This document shows, piece after piece, positions 14,584 through 20,875 of a DNA stretch of 20,875 nucleotides (position 1 is its first letter; every line of letters begins with the position of its first letter). The position numbers and the translations under genes were made by a program. Source of the DNA: JAGMXM01 sp964458325 (GTDB lineage Bacteria; Verrucomicrobiota; Verrucomicrobiia; Limisphaerales; UBA1319); the NCBI GenBank assembly GCA_964458325.1, contig CAYWIM010000085.1, positions 1 through 20,875 of the forward strand, given 5' to 3'. The notes under the pieces are model-generated. The model made no database searches and had not been told where the DNA came from. It worked only from the letters and a program-made list of their open reading frames with translations.

Positions 14584-16413
14584 ATGAACCCCCGCAGCAC
14601 ATGGCTCCTGGTCTTGAGCGCCTTCGCCTTGCTTGCCTTCATCCTGCTGTTCGAGCGGGAGCCTCGCCCTTCCGAGACGCCCGCCCGCGGCAGCCCCGTC
14701 CTCGCCGGCTTTCGCGCGGATGCCGTCGCCGCCGTCGAAATCCACCAGCTGACCAATCCGGTCCTGCGCGCCGAGCACACCAACGGCCATTGGCATCTTG
14801 TCCATCCCGTTCGGACCGTCGCCCACGCACCGCGCGTCGAGCGGCTCTTGGGCGTCTTCTCGAGGCTCGACCACCAGTCGCACATCAGCGCCCGCGATCT
14901 GGCCAGCCAGGAAACCTCCCTGGCCGCCTTCGGCCTCGATCCCCCTCGAGCCACCATCATCGCATCCCAGGCCACCAACCAGTTCCTCCTCAAGATCGGC
15001 GGACCCACGCCCGTCGGCCATCAGGTCTACCTCCAGTTGGTCGGCGCCGACGGCATCTACTTCTGCGACGCCGGATTCCTCGATAGCCTGCCTCGCACCG
15101 CCGATGACTGGCGCGACACCACATTCCTCCGCCTGCGCGGTCTCGGCTACAACCGGGTCCAGATCCGCACCGGCGCCCAGAACCTCGAGTTCAAGATGGA
15201 CGACGCCACCCACCTCTGGCGCCTGTGCCAGCCCATGAACGCCCGCGCCGACAACCGCAAGATCCACCGCCTGATCCAGGAGATGGAGTTCTGGCAGATC
15301 ACGCGGTTCTTGCCCGCCGCCTCCGCCGTCGAGCTCGAGACCCTCCGCCTGCAGCCCTCCGAATCCAGCGTCACCTTCAGCCGCGACACCAACGACCTCC
15401 TCACCGCTCACTTCGGCCTCAGCCCCACCAACAATGCGAGCCTGGTTTACGCCCATTGCCCGCCGGACCCGGGACTGGTTCTGGTGCCGCGCCCCCCCCT
15501 GGACAGCCTGCGCAAACCGCTCGCCTACTGGCGCGATCCCCGCCTCATCTCGCCGCTCGTCGACCCGATCGACCTCATCGAGATAGCCGGCGAGGATACA
15601 TTCGTGCTCCAACGCCAATCGCCAGGCGTATGGACCGTCGCCGGCCCCACCCAGCTCCCGGCCGACCCCGAAACCATGCAGCGGTTCCTCGGCGATCTCA
15701 CCGCGCTCGAAGTCGTCGAATACGTCCGGGATGTGGTCACTGATTTTGCTCCATACGGCCTGACCAAGCCTGCCCGCCAATACACGCTTCGCCCCAAGCC
15801 CGGCCAAGCCAGCCCCACCAATGCATTCCTGGCGCAGATCAACCTGGGCGCCAGCTACGACGACAAATACTACGTTCGGCTCACCGGCGAGGACTCCGTC
15901 TACGGCGTGCCGCGCACCAATCTGGCCACCCTCCCCACCCGCGCCTTCCAGTTCCGGGATCGGTCGGTCTGGAGCTTCGACAGCTCCAACGTCGTCGCCC
16001 TCACCATTGCCGTCCAGGGACAGACCCGCAAGCTCTCCCGCGCCCCCGGTGCTGCATGGGTTCAATCGCCCGGCAACATCCCCCTCGTCAGCCCGTCGGA
16101 CCTGGCGCTCGAGGAAACGCTCTACCGCCTGGGGCGGCTCCGCGCGGAGGCCTGGACCGCCATCGGAGCCGACCAGCTCCCCCGCCTTGGATTCCCCGAG
16201 GCCGCTCACACGCTGACGATCGACCTCAAGGAATCCGGCCGCGCCCGCTCCTGCTCGATCCAGTTCGGCCACCAGGCCCCCTCCCAGCACCTCTACGCCG
16301 CCATCGACCGCGAAGATCAAACGGTCATCTTCGAGTTCCGCCTTACCCTCTTCAATCTCTACGTGGATTTCCTCCGCGGCCTCTTCGCACAACCCTCGCC
16401 ACCGGCCGAATAG
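14584..16413 (+). CDS. DUF4340-type protein with fourfold repeated modules
   Basis: This 609-residue protein has one N-terminal membrane anchor (about 7-23), the rest probably periplasmic. DUF4340 proteins commonly follow GldG-type genes, and their function is unknown. Four similar modules of about 140 residues can be seen. Each opens with V/I-x-I, has a Trp-x-[LV] before a Pro (HWHLVHP 69-75; LWRLCQP 211-217; VWTVAGP 349-355; AWVQSPG 491-497), and three have a Gly-Leu or Gly-Phe turn (FGLDPP 116; YGLTKP 391; LGFPEA 535). Module borders carry an Arg-Asp: WRD 176-178, WRD 316-318, FRD 457-459. The gene starts 12 bases after the GldG stop, without a strong ribosome site, and ends 2 bases before the AsmA-like gene. 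Confidence 0.85.
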   Translation: MNPRSTWLLVLSAFALLAFILLFEREPRPSETPARGSPVLAGFRADAVAAVEIHQLTNPVLRAEHTNGHWHLVHPVRTVAHAPRVERLLGVFSRLDHQSHISARDLASQETSLAAFGLDPPRATIIASQATNQFLLKIGGPTPVGHQVYLQLVGADGIYFCDAGFLDSLPRTADDWRDTTFLRLRGLGYNRVQIRTGAQNLEFKMDDATHLWRLCQPMNARADNRKIHRLIQEMEFWQITRFLPAASAVELETLRLQPSESSVTFSRDTNDLLTAHFGLSPTNNASLVYAHCPPDPGLVLVPRPPLDSLRKPLAYWRDPRLISPLVDPIDLIEIAGEDTFVLQRQSPGVWTVAGPTQLPADPETMQRFLGDLTALEVVEYVRDVVTDFAPYGLTKPARQYTLRPKPGQASPTNAFLAQINLGASYDDKYYVRLTGEDSVYGVPRTNLATLPTRAFQFRDRSVWSFDSSNVVALTIAVQGQTRKLSRAPGAAWVQSPGNIPLVSPSDLALEETLYRLGRLRAEAWTAIGADQLPRLGFPEAAHTLTIDLKESGRARSCSIQFGHQAPSQHLYAAIDREDQTVIFEFRLTLFNLYVDFLRGLFAQPSPPAE

Positions 16414-16415
16414 CC

Positions 16416-19400
16416 ATGCCGTCCGCTCCACGCACATCCCCGTGGCGGCCCTGGATCCGGCGGTTGCTCTGGCTCAAGCTGGCCCTCGGAATCCTCTGCT
16501 TGCCTCTGGCGGGATTCGCGGTCTACGTGCATTTCGTCGGCCTGCCTGCCTTCATCAAAACCCCCCTCCTGGCCCAGCTCCGTTCGCACGGCCTCGACCT
16601 CCAGTTCGCCCGCTTGCGCTGGCATTTCGTCCGCGGGATCATCGCCGACCAGGTCCGCATGGGCGAGGCCCGCGCTTCGTCCGGCCCGCGGCTCTGGATC
16701 GATTCCCTCGAGCTGCACCTGCAGCGCCGCGCCCTGCTCCGCGGCCGCATCGTGCCCGGCAACCTCGCGATCCGAAATGCCCGCCTCACATGGCCTCTCC
16801 CGGCCGTGTCCAATCTCCCTCCCTGGCGCCTGGAGGTCGACCATGTCCAGGGCCGCCTCCGCCCTGCGCCCGACCGCTGGGAAATCGAAAGCCTCGAAGG
16901 AGAATGCCTGGGCATCCATTGGATCCTCCGCGGCTCGCTCACCAACGCGCCCGCCCTGCCGCGGACGCCGTCCAAAGGCGCACCCTCCGACAACCGCTCT
17001 CTGGCTGACCGCTTTGCGCCCTGGGTCCGCCTCGCCATCGGACAGTGGGAGCGCTGGATCATCGACGGCGCCCCCCAGCTCGCCGTCGATATCCATGCCG
17101 ATGCCGCCGCCGCGGGTCCGTGGCGCTTCTCCATCGAGTTCTCTGCCCCTCAGGCTCGATCAGCCGATCAGGAGATCCGCCAGCTCAACCTCCGGCTCCA
17201 GGCACACTCCGCTCCCGTCGAGAACCAGCCAGAGCCCGGCTGGAACGTGCGGCTGGATGCCACCGCCCTCCGCATCGACGCCCCGCCATTCCAAGGCAAC
17301 GACATCGCCATCGAGCTGGATGCCTCCGGCACAGCCACCCCCATTCGCCCCAGCCGCCTGGCCGGGCACGCCCAGGCCCGATCCGTTCGCCTCCACTCCT
17401 CGGTTGCCATCGACCGCCTGTCCGCCACCGGACATTGGACCGACCAGGACGCCACTCCCGTCAACAGCCGGATCCGGATCGAAGCCGGACCGCTGCGAAC
17501 CCCCGCGGTCTCGGCTCGCCATCTGGCCCTGACGGCCGCCGCGGCGGCCGCCCCCGCCCGCCTGTGGCCCCGGGCCAGCGCATTCGCTGGCCTGAACGCC
17601 CGCGATTGGATGGGCCTGCTTCTTGGATCGAATCTCGTCTCCAATCCCCAGATCCATCTGGCGATCGAACAGCCGAACTCGATCATCGCCCAGGCATCCT
17701 CGATCACCCTGGACGGCGAGATCACCGGCTGCCAGCCCGCCAGCCCGCTCCCCGCGGAGTTGGACGGCACTTTCTGGGAGGCGTTCTACCCTCTCCGATT
17801 CAATGCCGCCATCGACCTGGATCGCCTGGCATCGCCGGATCTCGATGCGGCTCGCGTCCAGGTCCGGGGCCGCTGGGACGCGCCCTGCCTGAGCCTCGAG
17901 CGGCTCGATGCCCAGCTCCATGCCGGGCAGCTGCTGCTGACAGGCCGCGTCGACGCCCTCACACGCCGGATCGCCCTCCAGGCCGAATCGAGCATCGATG
18001 TGCATCGCCTGGCTCCGCTCCTCTCCGAATCGGGGCGCCGATGGCTCAGCCAATACGGCTTCCAAACCCCGCCCCAAATCTCCGGCCAAGCTGCTGCGAC
18101 CTGGCCCCCATGGACCCGACGCTCCCCCGATTGGAGGACGGAGATCCTGCCCCATCTGCAACTCGAAGGTGATGCCCGCGCCCAAAATGGCGACTTCCGG
18201 CGAGTCCCCTATTCCGACGCCGCCGTCCATTTTTTCCTGTCGAACGGGGTGTGGCGGGTGCCCATGCTTTACGCGACACGCCCCGAGGGCCGCCTGGATC
18301 TCACCTACGACTGCCCGATCGCCACCCAGGACTACCACTGGGGCATCCGCAGCACCATCGATCCCCGCGCCCTCGCGCCCATCCTCTCCCCCGCTCAGCA
18401 GCGCGCGCTCGACTTCTTCGTTCTCTCGGATCCGCCCCGCATCGAAGGCGATCTCTGGGGCCGATGGAAGGCCCTCGAGCGGACCGGGTTCGCCGGCCAT
18501 CTTTCGCTTCCCTCGTTCCGGTTCCGGGGGGAATCGCTGGACCAGGCCACCGGGTCGATCGACTACACCAACGGCTGGCTCCACGCCCGCGATGTCCGCA
18601 TCCTTCACGGCGCCGAATCGGTGGCCGTCTCCGGCCTGGGCTTCGACACGGCGGCCCAATGCCTCTGGCTCACCAACGCCATCGCCCAAATCGATCCCGG
18701 CGTGATCCTCCGTCCCATCGGCCCCAAGACCGCGGCGATTATGGAGCCCTACCGTTTCCTGAATCCGCCCACCGTCTGCGTCGATGGTTCGCTCCAGGTC
18801 AATCCGCCGGTCCAGGCCGACCTCCGTTTCGCCGTCGAGGGCGGCCCGTTTCACTGGTGGCGCCTCCAGTTCGATCGGGTCCGGGGCCAGGTGGATTGGA
18901 CGGGTGACCGCATGGCCATCACCCAGTTCCAGGGGGCCGCCTACCAGGGCCGAATCACCGGCAGCCTCGATTCTCGCTTCTCCCCCGATCGGGGTAGCGA
19001 CCTCGAGGTCCAATGTTCGGTCTCCGGCGTCAACATGGCGCCCCTCATGGACGATCTATTCTCTGACACCAACCGCCTCGAAGGCCTCCTCAATGGCGAG
19101 GTCTCCATCCCCCGCCTCAACACGCGCGACTGGAATAGCTGGCAGGGACAGGGATGGGTCAGCCTCCGCGACGGCCTCCTTTGGGATATCCCGATGTTCG
19201 GGCTCTTCTCCCCGATCCTCAACTCGATCATCCCCGGCCTGGGAAATAGCCGCGCACATCAAGGCAACGCCTCATTCACCATTCAGGACAGCGTGTTCCA
19301 TACCCGCGACCTCGAAATTCGCTCCCCGCCCGTTCGGTTGAAATACGATGGCACGATCGATTTCGCCGGCCAGGTCAACGCCCAGGTCGAAGCCGCATTC

Positions 19401-19619
19401 TTCGGCGACACGGTCGTGATCGGCCCTCTTCTTCGATGGGCCATGCTGCCCGTCAGCAAGGTGTTCGAATACAAGGTGACCGGGACCCTCGGCCGGCCCC
19501 GCAGCGAACCGCTCTACATGGTCCCCCGCCTCCTCCTGATGCCCCTCCAGCCCGTCAAAACCATCAAGGGAATCTTCGTCCCCCGCGATCCGCCCACCAA
19601 TTCGCCCGCACCCCGTTGA
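16416..19619 (+). CDS. AsmA-like (YhdP/TamB-type) membrane-anchored envelope protein
   Basis: This 1067-residue protein has one N-terminal membrane segment (about 17-38: LLWLKLALGILCLPLAGFAV) followed by a very long beta-rich region with no other domain I can name. The C-terminal part (about 864-1040) has AsmA-like features: a Gly-rich LEGLLNGEVSIP stretch, GQGWVSLRDGLLWDIPMFG, LKYDGTIDF, and a closing FEYKVTGTLGRPRSEPLY. AsmA-like proteins of enterobacteria (YhdP, TamB, YdbH) form hydrophobic grooves across the periplasm and move phospholipids to the outer membrane. The frame is open back to 16056, but the anchor sits right after the ATG at 16416, 2 bases beyond the DUF4340 stop. It closes the operon. 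Class call fairly sure; a lipid-transport role is inferred. Confidence 0.8.
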   Translation: MPSAPRTSPWRPWIRRLLWLKLALGILCLPLAGFAVYVHFVGLPAFIKTPLLAQLRSHGLDLQFARLRWHFVRGIIADQVRMGEARASSGPRLWIDSLELHLQRRALLRGRIVPGNLAIRNARLTWPLPAVSNLPPWRLEVDHVQGRLRPAPDRWEIESLEGECLGIHWILRGSLTNAPALPRTPSKGAPSDNRSLADRFAPWVRLAIGQWERWIIDGAPQLAVDIHADAAAAGPWRFSIEFSAPQARSADQEIRQLNLRLQAHSAPVENQPEPGWNVRLDATALRIDAPPFQGNDIAIELDASGTATPIRPSRLAGHAQARSVRLHSSVAIDRLSATGHWTDQDATPVNSRIRIEAGPLRTPAVSARHLALTAAAAAAPARLWPRASAFAGLNARDWMGLLLGSNLVSNPQIHLAIEQPNSIIAQASSITLDGEITGCQPASPLPAELDGTFWEAFYPLRFNAAIDLDRLASPDLDAARVQVRGRWDAPCLSLERLDAQLHAGQLLLTGRVDALTRRIALQAESSIDVHRLAPLLSESGRRWLSQYGFQTPPQISGQAAATWPPWTRRSPDWRTEILPHLQLEGDARAQNGDFRRVPYSDAAVHFFLSNGVWRVPMLYATRPEGRLDLTYDCPIATQDYHWGIRSTIDPRALAPILSPAQQRALDFFVLSDPPRIEGDLWGRWKALERTGFAGHLSLPSFRFRGESLDQATGSIDYTNGWLHARDVRILHGAESVAVSGLGFDTAAQCLWLTNAIAQIDPGVILRPIGPKTAAIMEPYRFLNPPTVCVDGSLQVNPPVQADLRFAVEGGPFHWWRLQFDRVRGQVDWTGDRMAITQFQGAAYQGRITGSLDSRFSPDRGSDLEVQCSVSGVNMAPLMDDLFSDTNRLEGLLNGEVSIPRLNTRDWNSWQGQGWVSLRDGLLWDIPMFGLFSPILNSIIPGLGNSRAHQGNASFTIQDSVFHTRDLEIRSPPVRLKYDGTIDFAGQVNAQVEAAFFGDTVVIGPLLRWAMLPVSKVFEYKVTGTLGRPRSEPLYMVPRLLLMPLQPVKTIKGIFVPRDPPTNSPAPR

Positions 19620-19701
19620 AGGATCCGCCGGCTTCGCCGCGGCTCCGAGCCCGCACGATCCGAACACGCCCCACCCCGCGCCCGCCCCGCTCAATTCATC
19701 A

Positions 19702-19730
19702 TTGAATCCCGCGGATCCGCCTGCTAGCTT
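19702..19730 (+). promoter_or_regulatory. Candidate promoter of trpS (leaderless layout)
   Basis: TTGAAT (19702-19707), exactly 17 bases, and TAGCTT (19725-19730) lie 11 bases before the ATG at 19742, leaving room for only a few untranslated bases. No Shine-Dalgarno sequence precedes the ATG. The 122-base gap (19620-19741) otherwise holds GGATCCGCC twice (19621-19629, 19713-19721) and a short TCAAT/ATTGA inverted repeat at 19691-19705 that touches the -35. No T-rich terminator for the operon is seen. Confidence 0.5.
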
Positions 19731-19741
19731 CCGCCCGACAT

Positions 19742-20707
19742 ATGCGGATCCTTTCGGGCATCCAGCCTTCCGGAACCCTGCATCTGGGCAACTACTTCGG
19801 CATGATGAAGCCGGCCATCGAGCTCCAGACGCAGGGCGAAGCCTACTATTTTATCGCCGATTTTCATTCGATGACCTCGCTCTTTGAGGCCGCCCAGCGG
19901 CGGCGCCACTCGATCGAGGTCGCCCTGGATTTTCTAGCCTGCGGGCTGGATCCCAAGCAGGCGGTCTTCTTCCGGCAATCCGATGTGCCGGAGGTGACGG
20001 AGCTGACCTGGATCCTCAGCACGGTGACCCCCATGGGCCTCCTCGAACGCTGCCACAGCTACAAGGACAAGCTCGCCAAAGGCATCGCCCCCAGCCATGG
20101 GCTCTTTTCCTACCCTGTCCTCATGGCCGCCGACATCCTTGCCTACGACTCCAACGTGGTCCCCGTCGGACGCGACCAGAAGCAGCATGTCGAAGTCACC
20201 CGCGATATCGCCATCAAGTTCAACCTCCTCTATGGCGATACGTTCGTCGTCCCCGAGCCCCGGATCCAGGACGCCGTGGCCGTCGTGCCCGGAACCGATG
20301 GCCAGAAAATGAGCAAGAGCTACGGCAACACTATCGAGCTGTTCGGCGAGGAAAAGGCCACCCGCAAGAGAATCATGAGCATCGTCATGGACAGCCGCAC
20401 CCCCGCCGAACCCAAGCCCGATGCCGATCAGAACTCCGCCCTCCAGCTGCTGAAGCTGGTCGCGCCCCCCGAAGTCGGCCGCGACTACGAAGAGCGCCTC
20501 CGCGCCGGTGGCCTGGGCTATGGGGACCTCAAAAAGACGCTGTTCCAGCTCTGTTGGGATTCCTTCGCCCCCGCGCGCGCGCGGCGCGCCGAGCTGGAAT
20601 CCAACCGCGATTACGTCGACCAGATCCTCGCAGACGGCGCCCGGCGCGCCCGGGCCACCGCCACCGTCGTCCTTCGACGCGCCCGTCGAGCCTGCGGGAT
20701 CGATTAA
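19742..20707 (+). CDS. trpS: Tryptophan--tRNA ligase
   Basis: This cytoplasmic class I aminoacyl-tRNA synthetase charges tRNA-Trp with tryptophan using ATP. The 321-residue product is near the usual 330. The HIGH-type motif reads PSGTLHLGN (residues 9-17) and the KMSKS loop is intact at 189-193 within DGQKMSKSYGN. Further family strings are ADFHSMTSL, FRQSDVPEVTELTWILS, FSYPVLMAADILAYD and PVGRDQKQHVE. The MRILSGIQPSG start is canonical for bacterial TrpRS, which fixes the ATG at 19742. It stands alone under its own promoter candidate after the envelope operon, with no trp biosynthesis gene nearby. The C-terminus is Arg- and Ala-rich and ends in GID, directly followed by the dispersed repeat. 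Confidence 0.97.
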   Translation: MRILSGIQPSGTLHLGNYFGMMKPAIELQTQGEAYYFIADFHSMTSLFEAAQRRRHSIEVALDFLACGLDPKQAVFFRQSDVPEVTELTWILSTVTPMGLLERCHSYKDKLAKGIAPSHGLFSYPVLMAADILAYDSNVVPVGRDQKQHVEVTRDIAIKFNLLYGDTFVVPEPRIQDAVAVVPGTDGQKMSKSYGNTIELFGEEKATRKRIMSIVMDSRTPAEPKPDADQNSALQLLKLVAPPEVGRDYEERLRAGGLGYGDLKKTLFQLCWDSFAPARARRAELESNRDYVDQILADGARRARATATVVLRRARRACGID

Positions 20708-20741
20708 GGGTCTGAGCAAAAATGAATTCCGATTTTGCTGG
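20708..20741 (+). repeat. 34-base dispersed repeat, copy B (3' of trpS)
   Basis: This begins at the base after the trpS stop with GGGTCTG, continues GCAAAAAT, then TTCCGATTTTG. It matches copy A (50-17 on the minus strand) with 5 mismatches in 34. GCAAAAAT and ATTTTGC are complementary apart from one bulged A, with an 8-base loop. It follows the stop exactly as copy A does, although the two genes are unrelated. Confidence 0.6.
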
Positions 20742-20747
20742 AGGGGA

Positions 20748-20827
20748 TTGGGCGGGCTGGCAAGGCGCGACGAGCGAGCATACCCGCGCGGTCTGTGAGC
20801 GAGGAGCAACACAGCCAGCGCGCCCAA
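20748..20827. repeat. Imperfect 14-bp inverted repeat enclosing about 50 bases
   Basis: TTGGGCGGGCTGGC (20748-20761) pairs with GCCAGCGCGCCCAA (20814-20827) with one mismatch. The enclosed DNA contains two related stretches, CGACGAGCGAGCA (20769-20781) and GAGCGAGGAGCAA (20797-20809). Together with copy B of the 34-base repeat just before it, this looks like a structured, non-coding repeat element rather than a gene. I do not recognise the family. The remaining bases to the window end are GC-rich with no supportable gene. Confidence 0.45.
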
Positions 20828-20875
20828 GACCCCCAGCCCGCAGGGGCGGGGCGGCGCCGGGCCATCTGCTTCGTT

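Noticed and set aside
12982..16437. Minus-strand open frame of 1151 codons opposite the GldG and DUF4340 genes
   Set aside because: It spans two recognisable plus-strand genes, is Gly/Glu/Asp-rich without any family motif, and follows from codon bias of the sense strand.
17160..19013. Minus-strand open frame of 617 codons opposite the AsmA-like gene
   Set aside because: No motif, and composition typical of an antisense shadow; the plus strand has the membrane anchor and the AsmA-like C-terminus.
19691..19705. TCAAT/ATTGA inverted repeat near trpS, with like arms at 9872-9876 and 9887-9891, as a shared operator
   Set aside because: Five-base arms are common, and the loops differ (5 and 10 bases), so one dimeric regulator would not fit both.
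1..20875. CRISPR array, tRNA or rRNA genes, insertion sequence or phage module
   Set aside because: No regularly spaced direct repeats, no cloverleaf or rRNA-like stretch, and no transposase, integrase or phage protein among the readable frames.

Overview
The window is GC-rich, densely packed bacterial chromosome. It looks like a member of the PVC superphylum, most likely Verrucomicrobiota (or a close relative such as Kiritimatiellota). The reasons are a long protein with autotransporter-associated beta-strand repeats and a C-terminal module ending in FFRL, a Tat-exported hydroxypyruvate-isomerase-like TIM barrel, a DUF2851 protein, and an AsmA-like protein of a type I associate with this group. 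This assignment comes from family knowledge, not from a marker gene. I see no rRNA, tRNA, CRISPR array, insertion sequence or phage gene.

Left part (minus strand, 1-7277): in transcription order, a secreted 1196-residue beta-strand-repeat protein (3687-7277), a secreted glutaminase-A-like (DUF4964/5127/4965/1793) protein with a C-terminal beta-sandwich (901-3561), and undecaprenyl-diphosphatase uppP (50-841). Middle: a divergent 218-base gap, then a plus-strand Tat-secreted TIM-barrel isomerase (7496-8374). It meets a minus-strand DUF2851 gene (8375-9838) end to end, with both stop codons inside TGATCA. A 36-base AT-rich gap separates DUF2851 from a divergent HtrA/Deg protease with two PDZ domains (9875-11272).

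Right part (plus strand): a tight five-gene cluster (11329-19619) encodes a GldA-like ABC ATPase, a GldF-like permease, a GldG-like auxiliary membrane protein, a protein built of DUF4340-type modules, and a 1067-residue AsmA-like membrane-anchored protein. Gene junctions inside it are 1-base overlaps or gaps of 1-12 bases, so it is probably one operon making an envelope transport complex. Tryptophanyl-tRNA synthetase (19742-20707) follows under its own promoter.

The observations most worth following up are: (1) a 34-base repeat found right after the stop codons of uppP and trpS, at opposite ends of the window and in opposite orientation; (2) several promoter-like -35/-10 pairs placed so close to the start codon that the mRNAs should be leaderless or nearly so, while the operon-internal permease and GldG genes have normal Shine-Dalgarno sequences; (3) a fourfold internal repeat in the DUF4340 protein; (4) the coupling of a Gld-type ABC transporter with an AsmA-like protein, which suggests a role in lipid or envelope transport. 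I found no clear defence system or other wholly new machine; most of the window is ordinary housekeeping and envelope genes.
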